Below, one piece after another: positions 9,706 to 20,843 of a stretch of 64,000 nucleotides of DNA; position 1 is the first letter of the stretch; every line of letters begins with the position of its first letter. Origin of the DNA: Bartonella birtlesii IBS 325. GTDB lineage: Bacteria > Pseudomonadota > Alphaproteobacteria > Rhizobiales > Rhizobiaceae. The notes below the pieces were generated by a model that made no database searches, was not told the DNA's origin, and worked only from the letters and a program-made list of their open reading frames with translations. Location: the NCBI RefSeq assembly GCF_000273375.1, contig NZ_CM001557.1:939625-1003624 (forward strand), written 5' to 3'. A program made the position numbers and the translations under genes.

Positions 9706-10980
9706 TTATTTTATTTTGTATGAAAGAGTTGATTTTAAATCCTCAAAATTCATCAGGAGACCTACAGGACCAATGGCAGCCAACGTTGGAGTAGAATTGA
9801 TAAAAATACGACGCGCTAAATCCTTTAACCTTGCAGGCGTAATAAGATCTAAACGTTCAATTGTTTCTGATATGGGAATTGGTCGACCATAAAGGAGCAT
9901 CTGGCGGGCAATGAGATGTGCTTGACTACATGGATTTTCTCGCGATATTGTAAGATTAGCGCGATACTGCGTTTGTGCTCGTTGAAGTTCATTGGCATGA
10001 ATATTTTTACTTATCTGAGAGAGCTCATCAAGAATTACGGGAAGTAGTTCTTTTTGTCCTTTTTGTCCGGTAGCGGCATGGATACCAAAGAGTCCGATAT
10101 CTGACAATCCCCAATGAAAAGCATAAATAGAATAGCATAATCCACGTTTTTCTCGCACCTCTTGGAAAAGGCGTGATGACATGCCACCACCAAGAATAAT
10201 GGAAAGAATTTGGGCAGCATAAAAGTCACGTGCATGATAAGCACGTCCTTCAAAACCTAGAACAATTTGTGTATCCATTAAATCGCGATACTCACGAAAA
10301 TCACCCCCAACATAATTTGCAAGGTTGGTAAGGGGTGCAGTTGAATGGGGGCGAAAGGTGCCAAGACGGCTTTCAACTTCTCGCAAGAAATTTTCGTGTT
10401 GTACAGCTCCTGCGGCCACGATGATCATACGGTCTGCACTATATTGTTTATTCATAAAATTATGAAGGTCAGCAGATGTGAAGGATTGTATTGTTTTAGG
10501 GGTTCCTAAAATCGAACGACCAAGCGATTGATGACGAAAAGCTGTTTCAGTAAAGTGATCAAAAACAATGTCATCAGGAACATCATGAGCAGCACCAATT
10601 TCTTGAAGAATAACTTGTTTTTCTCGTTCTAATTCTTCTTCATCAAATTTTGAGTGCATCAAAATATCGGCTAAAATATCAATAGCAAGTGGGATATCGC
10701 TTTTGAGTACGCGAGCAAAATAGGCTGTTGTTTCAGTACTGGTGGCAGCGTTGATTTCACCTCCAACATCTTCAATATCCGTTGCAATTTGAAAGGCTGT
10801 ACGATTTTCTGTCCCTTTGAAAGCCATATGTTCAAGAAGATGGGCGATACCATGTTGTGTAAAGGCTTCATTGCGTGAGCCAACTTTAATCCATATCCCG
10901 AGTGCCACACTGTCAATATGCTGCATTGTATGTGTGGCGAGAGTCAGGCCATTACTAAGACAACTAATATCTACACCCAT
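9706..10980 (-). CDS. M16 family zinc peptidase (mitochondrial processing peptidase-like)
   Basis: This is a 424-aa pitrilysin-family metallopeptidase. The inverted zinc motif His47-Leu-Leu-Glu-His51 is present in GIAHLLEHMAFKGT, with the downstream acidic block ELEREKQVILQEI supplying the third ligand. The C-terminal half has the glycine-rich GGGMSSRLFQEVREKRGLCYS segment typical of the substrate-clamping domain. The length fits one-chain MPP-beta-like enzymes of alphaproteobacteria. The start is ATG 10980 with GGAG upstream. It lies directly downstream of thrC in the same direction, an arrangement I recall as conserved in Brucella and rhizobia. The substrate is unknown. Confidence 0.92.
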   Translation of the reverse strand: MGVDISCLSNGLTLATHTMQHIDSVALGIWIKVGSRNEAFTQHGIAHLLEHMAFKGTENRTAFQIATDIEDVGGEINAATSTETTAYFARVLKSDIPLAIDILADILMHSKFDEEELEREKQVILQEIGAAHDVPDDIVFDHFTETAFRHQSLGRSILGTPKTIQSFTSADLHNFMNKQYSADRMIIVAAGAVQHENFLREVESRLGTFRPHSTAPLTNLANYVGGDFREYRDLMDTQIVLGFEGRAYHARDFYAAQILSIILGGGMSSRLFQEVREKRGLCYSIYAFHWGLSDIGLFGIHAATGQKGQKELLPVILDELSQISKNIHANELQRAQTQYRANLTISRENPCSQAHLIARQMLLYGRPIPISETIERLDLITPARLKDLARRIFINSTPTLAAIGPVGLLMNFEDLKSTLSYKIK

Positions 10981-11064
10981 GTGTTTACGACTCCATTAAA
11001 CAGGCCCAATACCTCATTTCTAAGGGAATTGGAATATTGCTGATTTAAATTAATGCAACTAAAT

Positions 11065-12462
11065 TCAATAAGATGCATGCGATTTTAAAGAAATGTAATC
11101 TTTGACTATTTTTTCATCATTAGCAAGATCTATAAAATGTTCTTTGCGTTCCATTAAATCGTTGAGACGAGGAGGCCATTGGGCATTAAGTCCACAGGCA
11201 CTTTTGATGGCATCAGGAAATTTAGCAGGATGAGCAGTCGCAAGGACAATCATTGGAATGTGTGGTTGCTTGTTTTCGCGCGCCACTTTAAGCGCTACAG
11301 CGGTATGCGGATCAGCGAGATAGCCGCTTTCCTTATAAACGCTGTTAATTGTTTGTGCTGTCTCGGCTATGCTACTTTTCCCAGCAGAAAAGAGAGAGGA
11401 TATATTTTTGAGCTGTTTTTCATTGAGATTAAAATATCCTGTTTTTTTCAAGTTTTCCATAGCATTGCGAATCCATAATGGATCACGATTACCACTTTCA
11501 AACAGTAAGCGTTCAAAATTAGAAGAGATTTGAATATCCATAGAAGGTGATGTTGTGTGGGTTATAGGTTGTGTTTCATAAATACCGTTTTTCAATGTGC
11601 GTACAAGGATATCATTATCATTTGTTGCAATGACCAGTTTGGCGATGGGTAATCCCATACGTGCAGCGACATAACCTGCAAAAATATCACCGAAGTTTCC
11701 AGTAGGAACAGTAAATGAGACAGCTCTATCAGGAGCACCTAGAGAAAGTGCAGATGAAAAATAATAAACAATTTGCGCCATGATACGCGCCCAATTTATC
11801 GAATTAACTCCTGAAAGTGCTTTTTGCTGACGGAAAGTGTGATCATTAAACATTGCTTTAACAAGCGCTTGGCAATCATCAAAATTTCCTTCAATGGCGA
11901 TAGCATGAACATTTACATTTTTATGGGTTGTCATTTGCCTCTGTTGAACAGGTGATACGCGTCCTTTAGGAAACAAAATAAAAACGTCGGAATATTTTCT
12001 TCCAGCAAAGGCTTGTACTGCAGCGCCACCTGTATCACCTGATGTGGCAGCAATAATCGTTGCGCGTCTGTTTTTTTTAGTCAGAATATAATCCATCAGT
12101 CGAGAAAGAAACTGCATTGCAACATCTTTAAATGCTAAAGTGGGGCCGTGAAAAAGTTCAAGAACAAATTCATTTGTTCCAGTTTGCAGTAACGGACAGA
12201 CCGCTGGATGATGAAAGGTTGCATAAGATTCAGCAATCATATTTTCAAAAGCTGTGTATTCAATTTCATTATTAACAAAGGGCCAAAGAAGTGTTTTAGC
12301 AATTGTTATATAGGATTGGCCGCGGAGTGCTCGTAATGCATCGAATGATAATTGGGGAAATTTTTCTGGAAGATAAAGTCCACCATCATTAGCTAGCCCA
12401 GTCATAACAGTTTCCGTAAAACCTAAAGCAGGAGCCTCACCTCTCGTGCTGATATATCTCAT
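11065..12462 (-). CDS. thrC: Threonine synthase
   Basis: This PLP enzyme converts O-phosphohomoserine to threonine. The PLP-binding lysine is Lys112 in LAFKDVAMQFL, and the phosphate-binding glycine-rich segment AATSGDTGGAAVQAF follows. SVNSINWARIMAQIVYY is the family signature for the class with an N-terminal RYISTRG start. The length is 465 aa. The start is ATG 12462, with GAAGGGA 8-9 bases upstream. The preceding enzyme gene, thrB, is frameshifted in this window, so function of the pair hinges on whether that frameshift is real. Confidence 0.95.
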   Translation of the reverse strand: MRYISTRGEAPALGFTETVMTGLANDGGLYLPEKFPQLSFDALRALRGQSYITIAKTLLWPFVNNEIEYTAFENMIAESYATFHHPAVCPLLQTGTNEFVLELFHGPTLAFKDVAMQFLSRLMDYILTKKNRRATIIAATSGDTGGAAVQAFAGRKYSDVFILFPKGRVSPVQQRQMTTHKNVNVHAIAIEGNFDDCQALVKAMFNDHTFRQQKALSGVNSINWARIMAQIVYYFSSALSLGAPDRAVSFTVPTGNFGDIFAGYVAARMGLPIAKLVIATNDNDILVRTLKNGIYETQPITHTTSPSMDIQISSNFERLLFESGNRDPLWIRNAMENLKKTGYFNLNEKQLKNISSLFSAGKSSIAETAQTINSVYKESGYLADPHTAVALKVARENKQPHIPMIVLATAHPAKFPDAIKSACGLNAQWPPRLNDLMERKEHFIDLANDEKIVKDYISLKSHASY

Positions 12463-13206
12463 ACATCTTTCCCTTCGTTTATTTTTGGTAAATTGATGAG
12501 GTTATTTATTTCATGTTTTTAATAATATTTAAATTATTAAATGAAAAAAACTTTGTTTTGTTCTTCTTAATACAGAATGAAAAGAAACAACCTTAACGAT
12601 TCCTTTTTGAAATATAAATACTCACAGAAAGCTTATTATACTGGAGAGATTTTTTTGTTATTCATTAAATTAATTTTACAATCTGTATTCATTTATGCAA
12701 TTTCCTAAATGATAAGGTTAATACATAAGACGGTATTTATTTAAGCCTCCTCACGCAAAGACACAATTGCTTATGCTTTTAATCTTTTAATAACGATCAA
12801 ACTCTCTAAAATAAATACTTAAATGATATAGTCTGAATGCAGATTGAGAGATTTATAAGGTGATTTCATGGCATTTCATCTTTAAGTGTATATCTGGGGC
12901 ATTTTTTCTATATTATCGGTTTTTATATTAATACGTATTATATCTATGTTCTGCAATGTTATTGGTAATGAAGAAAATACAAAAAAGTAGTTTATCTCTC
13001 ATCTATATGGTGAAATATTGATTTACAAAAATAATTAATTGTTTTGCATGTTGAATGAGAGTCTCGGATATCATCAGATTCTCCTATTCCAAGTCTGTTT
13101 ATCTTAAATCAATCAAAACCATTCTCTTGCGTATCATAAGCAGGATGTATGTATAGATAAAGACTGTACAAGAAAGGACTAAAAATACCTCTTGTAAACC
13201 GTCCTA
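12463..13206. other. Gene-poor region upstream of thrC
   Basis: About 740 very A+T-rich bases. The only structure I can point to is an inverted repeat with 9-bp perfect arms (12518-12526 and 12533-12541, 6-bp spacer) about 55-80 bases upstream of thrC. It could be an operator, but in such A+T-rich sequence it may be chance. No open frame has protein-like content. Confidence 0.4.
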
Positions 13207-13822
13207 ATGCAAGGGATGTCGGCAACATTGGGGGCTGGCAAATATAATGATAGTGCAAGCTTGTTGTTTCATTAAGCGTAAAGATAGGGGTGTTCAATGA
13301 CTTTATTGTTATACTATTCATGGGTGCTACCGCGAAATGGGGGTAGGTGCATTGCGAAATGTTTCTTAAAAGAAAGCCCGTAAATGTATAAACCAATGGC
13401 GTTCTGTTTTGTATGAGGGGCGTGGTCTCATTAAGGAACGCAATAAACAAAAGCGTGTGGCAATGTATAATCTCTATTATTTAAAAGATATTGCCTTAGA
13501 TGCTTTTGAAAGCCGTAAAGCTGAATTAAACAGTAATAGTAAGAATAGGAACTGGTTTTTACCTTGTAAAACTTCATACTCTTCCAAAGTTAGATCGTCT
13601 TCTTATTTCAGAGATTACACAAACAGAGATATGCAATACTCTTACCCCTATTTGTTATACAAAAGCTGTAACAGCTGTTAGAGCTCTTATCGCCTTAATA
13701 CTTAATATTTGTCTCAAATATGCTGCTGCGTTAGGGTTGAATGTTGATTTTACAAGCAACAAAAAAGCGCGCGCTCTCTTAGGCAAAAAACGCCATAAAA
13801 CCACGATAAACCAGTTATAGAT
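13207..13822 (+). pseudogene. Decayed phage-type tyrosine integrase (N-terminal and core-binding parts only)
   Basis: Reading across frames gives a continuous integrase-like protein: GKYNDSASLLFHKR, then LYCYTIHGCYREMGVGALRNVS, then RKCINQWRSVLYEGRGLIKERNKQK. After these come YLKDIALDAFESRKAEL and, after a frame change near 13560, KLHTLPKLDRLLISEITQTE and LKYAAALGLNVDF with KARALLGKKRHK. This is the arm-binding plus SAM-like core of P4-type integrases. In-frame stops and at least two frame changes break it. The catalytic domain with the Arg-His-Arg-Tyr set is absent; the sequence passes into an unrelated repeat protein at about 13,820-13,850. A true pseudogene, unlike the homopolymer cases elsewhere. 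Confidence 0.82.
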
Positions 13823-13847
13823 TGGAGAGATATGCTGGCTTTTTACA

Positions 13848-14278
13848 AAGTACAATGCTCATGTGAGTGGTGGGCGCTTGCGTTCATGATGATGCCTATA
13901 TTTATGATCATGTCCATGTTTTTTATGATGCTGTGGTGTTTAGTTACGCAAGGATTTATGGGCGTGCCAAGTTTTTTGGTTTTTCTCACATGCATAGCCA
14001 TGCAAAAATTTATTAATTATGCTGTTATTAATGGTTGTACAAAGATTTATGGCACTGCTGGTGTTGGTAGATCTTCTGAGGTTTATGGCTTTGTCTATAG
14101 GAATGCCAAGATCTCATATTGTGCTAAGGTTTGGGGAGAAGGCATATGGCAATACAAAACTCAACAAAAAAAGCAAAGTAAAATTGATTCCCAAAAAGAG
14201 AATTTAAAAAAGAAAGCCATGCTAAGTCATATAATGCGGCTTTTAAATGTCTATTCTCATAATAACGTCTACAATTAG
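13848..14278 (+). pseudogene. Remnant of a phage-type tandem-repeat (hexapeptide/beta-helix) protein
   Basis: The segment encodes degenerate six-residue repeats of the type aromatic-Gly/Asp-x-Ala-x-Val/Ile: DDAYIYDHVHVFYDAVVF, SYARIYGRAKFFG, then, after a frame change near 13,880-14,020, TKIYGTAGVGRSSEVYG and YRNAKISYCAKVWGEG. A basic tail rich in Lys and Gln precedes the stop. Such repeats form left-handed coils and are common in prophage-encoded proteins. It starts abruptly after the integrase fragment, so a deletion probably fused the two. The function is unknown, and the frame is broken near its start. Confidence 0.6.
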
Positions 14279-15432
14279 AGTAATGAGCCACATATATACA
14301 AAACGTATCATATTGCAAGTCCTTTATTCTATTGATTAAAATTTATCAAAAGGAATGTAAATGATGGGTATGATCTTGATATTATTCATTAGCATGAGAG
14401 AGACTTTGTTATGGTTATCAAGCGCAATAATAACGTCCTCATATTTGAGGCGATTTATTTGAAACAAGGCGCATTATTAAAATACTAAGCTCAAAATCGA
14501 GCGGAGTGGATTGAAATAATTTAAATTCTAAAATCAAAATGTATCAAAACGTTTGGTAGCTTTATCAATCCAATCAAAAGTAAATGCATATTAAGTAAAT
14601 ATCTGAAAAACATTCTTTTTATGTTTGCAAGCATTGGTTTTCAAAACAACCTCTTATAAGATAAAAGCAGTGTTTTTTACAAATATAAGGCTTGAAGATT
14701 TGCTCTGTTATTAAATCTATAGCTGAGGTTTACTCAAAAGAAAAAATTCTCTTAAAGCAAATGAAAGGATAATAAGCTTATAATTGTGATAAAACATCAG
14801 TTTCAAATATTTCTTATAGAGATCTCATTTATGGTTCTAAACGTTTAAAAGTTCATTTAGAGAGGCTCTCATAAATATCTTTTCATTTTGTTCCCAAACG
14901 TAACCTCTTGACAAATTAGCCAGTTCAATTTTGAGTTGGCAAAATCAACCAATCCAGTTTTTGGTTTGTTAACTTTAAAATAGAGCATTCTTTAAACAAT
15001 ATCATTTTTGTCTTAAATTGAGTAAAATCCCATACCTTTGTGATATGATACAATCCTTTTGAAATTCATCTGCTTATCTTTTTCTCAATAAGCGCCTCAA
15101 TTTTGGGGGAACACCTTTAAATTGTAACTCTTAAAACCTTTTTTGCTAGCTTGCTATATTATTAAAAAGAGCTCTCTTTTTCATAAGATATAACATCATG
15201 ATTTATTTTTTAATTTTACCTATTGCTAATCCGATTATTTCACTAAATATGGCCATAATGATTCTGATAAAAAATTCAAAACCTAAAGCTTCTACTATGG
15301 AAAAACCTCAGCATAATAGGCTCAAATTTTACTTCAAATACACTCTACCCTTAGCAACTAGTAGATCAGACTATCTGTCATAATAAACCAGAGGATAGAA
15401 TGTATTTCTCGTATTTATTATTGAGAGAAAAG
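14279..15432. other. Gene-poor, probably decayed segment
   Basis: About 1.15 kb with no intact gene. Short stretches read like former coding sequence (for example around 14,411-14,485 and 14,800-14,870), but no family is recognisable. A 61-codon frame at 15198-15383 has no ribosome binding site. Probably the continuation of the prophage scar. Confidence 0.4.
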
Positions 15433-15479
15433 GACCCCATTATATATTTTTAGTAAATAATTAAGCACATAATGGAGTC
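15433..15479 (-). terminator. Hairpin downstream of the small secreted protein gene
   Basis: Arms 15433-15443 and 15469-15479 match at 10 of 11 positions around a 25-base loop. Read on the minus strand the stem is followed by TTTTCTCTC, as for a weak intrinsic terminator of the gene ending at 15507. The large loop lowers confidence. Confidence 0.4.
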
Positions 15480-15506
15480 ATTTTTGAAGTTTTGAAGAAG
15501 AGGTTT

Positions 15507-15860
15507 TTATTTAAAGATTATTACAATATCCTTTATCCATCCTATAATTGAACTGATGAAGCTTATTGCGTATCCAGCAACCAAGAGTCCCATTCCTATT
15601 GTGATCGGTTCAACAACTTTTTCAACTTTTTCTTCAGCTATGGTTCCATTTATTGTTTCATAATTTACAGCTGGGATATATGAAGCACTTGTGCTAGCTA
15701 CTTTAGATGTTGTATCTTTCACGTATTCTGTTATGCAATCAGTAACGTCATTTTGAGAAACATTTCTCAAGTAATTTGCATTAACATTTACAATTTGTGA
15801 AAGAAAAAAAGTAGTTGCCATGAAGATATTGAATATGTATTTTCTAAATATTCTAATCAT
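15507..15860 (-). CDS. Small secreted/membrane protein, unknown family
   Basis: 117 aa, not recognised. Visible features are an N-terminal basic-hydrophobic segment (residues 1-28, a signal peptide with NVNANY at the likely cut), a polar middle with a single Cys (DVTDCITEY) and many Thr/Ser, and a strongly hydrophobic, glycine-spaced C-terminus (about 88-117: IGMGLLVAGYAISF and onward), a probable membrane segment. It stands alone between prophage remains and a very A+T-rich gap, with its own weak terminator. The upstream sequence gives AAATATTTGAGGTAAAGTT before the ATG at 15860, so GAGG is an acceptable ribosome binding site. It could be a surface protein, a small effector or a membrane-active peptide; nothing in the sequence decides. 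Confidence 0.6.
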   Translation of the reverse strand: MIRIFRKYIFNIFMATTFFLSQIVNVNANYLRNVSQNDVTDCITEYVKDTTSKVASTSASYIPAVNYETINGTIAEEKVEKVVEPITIGMGLLVAGYAISFISSIIGWIKDIVIIFK

Positions 15861-16629
15861 AACTTTACCTCAAATATTTTTTTATTTTAATAAATAAGTG
15901 AATCTAATGATGCTTGTTTAGCATACCGCAATAACACACAAAATGTTCTTACAGATTTCACTATCCGCAATTATATACTACATTATGAATTTATAGTCAA
16001 TAATAAAACATATATATTATGTGTTTTTATTACAAATATATAAAAAAATATAAGTTTTAAGTTATTTTTTATAGTTATATTATAAAATTTGTTAAAGCTA
16101 TTCTATGTATTAAATATACTATAGTCTATTAAAAATACTAATTTTAAATTCAATATCTATATGAATTCATAAGGTAAAATAAAGCTACTAAATTTATTAT
16201 TGTAGTCTGTATTTTTAAATATTTTTTATTATATAATATCTTACTAAGAGATAGACATAAGAACTATGAAAGTCTGATATTCGAAATATTTTGTTTAAAT
16301 ACAAATAGTTTTTTAAATGAAGTACTATTTCTGTTTATTAGAGATTTATTTATAATGATAGTTATTACACATTATCTAATTTAAAGGTTAGTTTGATTTT
16401 AGCTGATTAAGTTGTTTATCTATGTCATTATTACTAAAAAAATAGCATGCTTCATTTTCAATATTATCAATTTCATATTTTGTTATAGAGAGGAAATCAG
16501 ATGCATATTTATTATTCTATAATAAGCAGAATACGAATTGTTTAGAGATATGTTTTAACCAAGATAAAATCATATTGATAAAAATGTACTGAACAAGTTT
16601 ATCAATGAAGATGCATTCAAGAGATTTTT
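15861..16629. other. Very A+T-rich intergenic region
   Basis: About 770 bases, one of the most A+T-rich stretches in the window, holding the promoter side of the small secreted protein gene and the 3' side of the HAD phosphatase gene. No gene is seen. Confidence 0.5.
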
Positions 16630-17324
16630 TTATGATAAATTTTGCCATACTGCCATTGCCTCTAAGACTTCTCCTAAATGAGCATGTTTGGCGATAACTG
16701 TTTCAGCACCAGCTTCTGCAAGTGCATTAGAGTGGCCAAGATAACTGTGTGACCCTCCAGTAAAACCGATGACGCGCATACCTGCTGCTATTGCAGCATG
16801 TACACCATGAAGTGAGTCTTCTATAACAATAGTGTTTGCTGGTTTTGCATGTAATTGTTGTGCGGCAAAAAGAAAAACATCAGGAGCTGGTTTTGTTTTT
16901 TTGTTCCAACTTCAGGAGCAGAAAATATTTTATTATTAAAAAGATCGTAGAGATTAACAGCAATAAGCATCTCTTTTATATCTATGCTCTTTGCATTAGA
17001 GCAGATACAATAAGGATAGCGAGTTTGAATAACCTCTAACGCTTTTCTTATACCATCAATAGCACGTAATTCAGTTTTTATTTGTGCGCGAAAAAGATTC
17101 GACATTTGCTCTATGAGCTGAGCAGAAATTGGTTTTTCTGTTTCCTTTTCAACGTGTTTAAGAATATCGCGAAAAATGAGTCCCGCATAACGCTTACTCA
17201 ATTCTTCAGGCGATATTTCATATCCTGTTTGTTTCAGTAGCTGAGATCCAATTTTTGCTACAAGATATTCAGAATCTACCAAAACTCCATCACAATCAAA
17301 AATAATAAGATCTATTTGAGGCAT
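16630..17324 (-). pseudogene. HAD-superfamily phosphatase, frameshifted in an A7 run
   Basis: The N-terminal frame has the HAD nucleophile motif IIFDCDGVLVDSE (Asp9/Asp11) and motif II in YPYCICSNA. It leaves frame after FSAPEVGTKK at the A7 run (T7 on plus, 16896-16902). One added A restores the classical continuation TKPAPDVFLFAA, then IVIEDSLHGVHAAIAAG (motif IV) and a stop at 16630, giving 231 aa. This is a phosphoglycolate phosphatase/beta-phosphoglucomutase-like enzyme acting on small phosphorylated metabolites; the substrate is unknown. The open frame as written ends at 16821 with an unrelated tail. An assembly error is likelier than decay, because everything beyond the run is intact. 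Confidence 0.85.
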
Positions 17325-18805
<1,481 letters not shown>

Positions 18806-18993
18806 ATTAAGCTGACAGTATCATTATAATTATTAGCTCTTAAATGTCGTGTTTTTATATTGAGATAACTTATCAAAGAGGCATATCTGCTTTTTTTTAA
18901 ACATTTTTATTATATTATCTTAACTTCCTTTGTAATTTGCAAGCAGAATTTTTTTTCTGATACATCATGTACAGCTTATTTTAATGACAAGAA

Positions 18994-20064
18994 TTATTTT
19001 AGTCTAAAGCAATCGGGAACTGCTATAGAAATGGCTTTTTTTATAACAGTAGGAAGTGCTTCTTCAGCAAGATTTTGTATATCGCACCACCAGCCATTTT
19101 CATGATTCATTTCGTAAACACTATTAGTGTAGTAAACGTCGAGTTTCAGAGAAAAGTGGGTAAATACATGTGTAATTTGTCCTTTGAATTGCCAATTGGC
19201 TCTAAATGGCGCATTTTGGAGTCCGTTTTCGTTGTCTATCCCAATATTGTTAGGAATTTGGGTCATTCCATTGAGAAGTTTTTTCTCTTGGCGTTTTTCT
19301 AGATATATTTGTCGTTTTTCATTCAGTACAACAAAAGCAACACCAGTTTTTGCAGGGCGTTCTTTTTTAGGTGCTTTAACTGGAAAAGACTCTGCTCTTT
19401 CCATCTTTGCTGCTTGGCACAAGGTTTGAAGAGGGCAAATGTAACAAGATGGTTTACGTGGTGTACAAATGGCTGCTCCCAGATCCATCATTGCTTGAGC
19501 AAAGTCACCTGGGCGATTTAAAGCGGTAATTTCTTGTGTTTTTTCTTTGATTTCAATTTTTGCTTTTGGCAATATTGAAGTGATAGCAAAAAGGCGGGTA
19601 ACTACGCGTTCGACATTACTATCCACAACTGCTATAGGCTGATTAAAGGCGATTGCAGCGATGGCTGCGGCAGTGTAATCCCCAATACCAGATAGGGTGC
19701 GTAATGCTTTTACAGATTGTGGAAATTGTCCTGCATAGTTTTCAACAAGCTGCTTAGCACAATTTTTAAGATTATGTGCACGCGAATAATAACCAAGACC
19801 AGCCCATGCTTTCATGATATCATCTTGTGAGGCTTTTGCTAAAGAAGAAAGATCAGGCCACAGTTTCACAAATTTTTGAAAATAAGGTTTTACGGCTTCG
19901 ACAGTTGTTTGTTGAAGCATGATTTCAGAAAGCCAAATGCGATAGGGATCAGGACGGATACCTCGTGCTTGTTCATCAGGGGTAATACGCCATGGTAAAT
20001 GCCGGTGCTTTTGATCGTACCAAGAAAGGAGGCGCGAAGAAATTTCATGCATGATTGTTTTCAA
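18994..20064 (-). CDS. mutY: A/G-specific adenine glycosylase
   Basis: It removes adenine mispaired with 8-oxoguanine. Helix-hairpin-helix LSGIGDYTAAAI lies at about 124-135. Catalytic Glu47 (SEIMLQQTTV) and Asp148 (AVVDSNVERV) are present. The [4Fe-4S] ligands are Cys200, 207, 210 and 216 (C-X6-C-X2-C-X5-C). A C-terminal NUDIX-like domain carries THVFTHFSLKL. The length is 356 aa. It converges with ccrM (188-base gap without visible terminator) and diverges from the DciA-like gene. Confidence 0.95.
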   Translation of the reverse strand: MKTIMHEISSRLLSWYDQKHRHLPWRITPDEQARGIRPDPYRIWLSEIMLQQTTVEAVKPYFQKFVKLWPDLSSLAKASQDDIMKAWAGLGYYSRAHNLKNCAKQLVENYAGQFPQSVKALRTLSGIGDYTAAAIAAIAFNQPIAVVDSNVERVVTRLFAITSILPKAKIEIKEKTQEITALNRPGDFAQAMMDLGAAICTPRKPSCYICPLQTLCQAAKMERAESFPVKAPKKERPAKTGVAFVVLNEKRQIYLEKRQEKKLLNGMTQIPNNIGIDNENGLQNAPFRANWQFKGQITHVFTHFSLKLDVYYTNSVYEMNHENGWWCDIQNLAEEALPTVIKKAISIAVPDCFRLK

Positions 20065-20260
20065 TCATAGGGAGATATAAAATGCAAAAGAAAAAAGCAT
20101 GTATTTTGCAATTTATGGTTTATTTTTGCTACTTTATTATAGAGACTTTGGCTAGGTAATAATTGGCTTTTTTGCTATTTGATAAGGTGTTCTGGTAAGT
20201 AGCTTTTAGATAAAAGAACCTATTATAATTTAAGATATGTCTGAATAATGATTTAAAAAA

Positions 20261-20761
20261 ATGAGCAAACAATTTAAAAAGCGCTATTTTTGTTCTCTTT
20301 CTGAGACGGTATCTAAAATGCTTGATCCGGTTTTACGTAAACGGACAGGACTTAATGTTGCACTTATAGAGCATTGGCCACAAATTGCAGGTTATGATAT
20401 CAGTGAACATACAATGCCTCTTAAAATTATTTGGAAATATCGTGCCGTTCAAGATGAAGTTTTCCAACCTGCAACACTTGTTGTAGCATGTGAAGGATTT
20501 GCTGCTTTAAAATTAATGCATGAAACAGATGAATTGCTCCATAGAATTAATGCCTTTTTTGGTTATATCGCGATTGATCGTATTAAGATTAAGCAAAGAT
20601 CTGTATCTATTCCAAAAAATCATTGGCCAATAAAACAAGATCCGAAAAAAAAAGACAAAAAACACATAGAAAAAATGCTTAAGGAGATTGAAAATGAGAA
20701 TTTACGCCAATCACTTTATAAACTTGGTTGTTGCATTTTTGCAGAAAAAAATAATAAATAA
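20261..20761 (+). CDS. DciA/DUF721-family protein
   Basis: 166 aa with the DUF721 core WPQIAGYDISEHTMPLKI and ATLVVACEGFAALKLMHETDELLHRINAFFGY. DciA proteins are proposed loaders or recruiters of the replicative helicase DnaB in bacteria without DnaC; rhizobial members are longer than the core. The tail is lysine-rich and likely disordered (from about residue 120). It lies upstream of the DsbA-like gene in the same direction and divergent from mutY, an order I recall in rhizobia. The functional label rests on family only. Confidence 0.82.
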   Translation: MSKQFKKRYFCSLSETVSKMLDPVLRKRTGLNVALIEHWPQIAGYDISEHTMPLKIIWKYRAVQDEVFQPATLVVACEGFAALKLMHETDELLHRINAFFGYIAIDRIKIKQRSVSIPKNHWPIKQDPKKKDKKHIEKMLKEIENENLRQSLYKLGCCIFAEKNNK

Positions 20762-20843
20762 TAAGATATCTTATATATTTCCCTTTATTATATGAAAAAG
20801 GTGGGATTCTTATTCGTTTAATAACAACAGAAAAGTATTATTT

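Noticed and set aside
9543-9892. Two overlapping plus-strand open frames at the M16 peptidase 3' end
   Set aside because: They are antisense to the conserved peptidase end or rich in Phe/Lys with no ribosome binding site.
13109-13450. 113-codon minus frame over the integrase remnant
   Set aside because: Antisense shadow of the recognisable integrase sequence on the plus strand.
15198-15383. 61-codon open frame in the decayed segment
   Set aside because: No ribosome binding site, no family pattern, surrounded by non-coding sequence.
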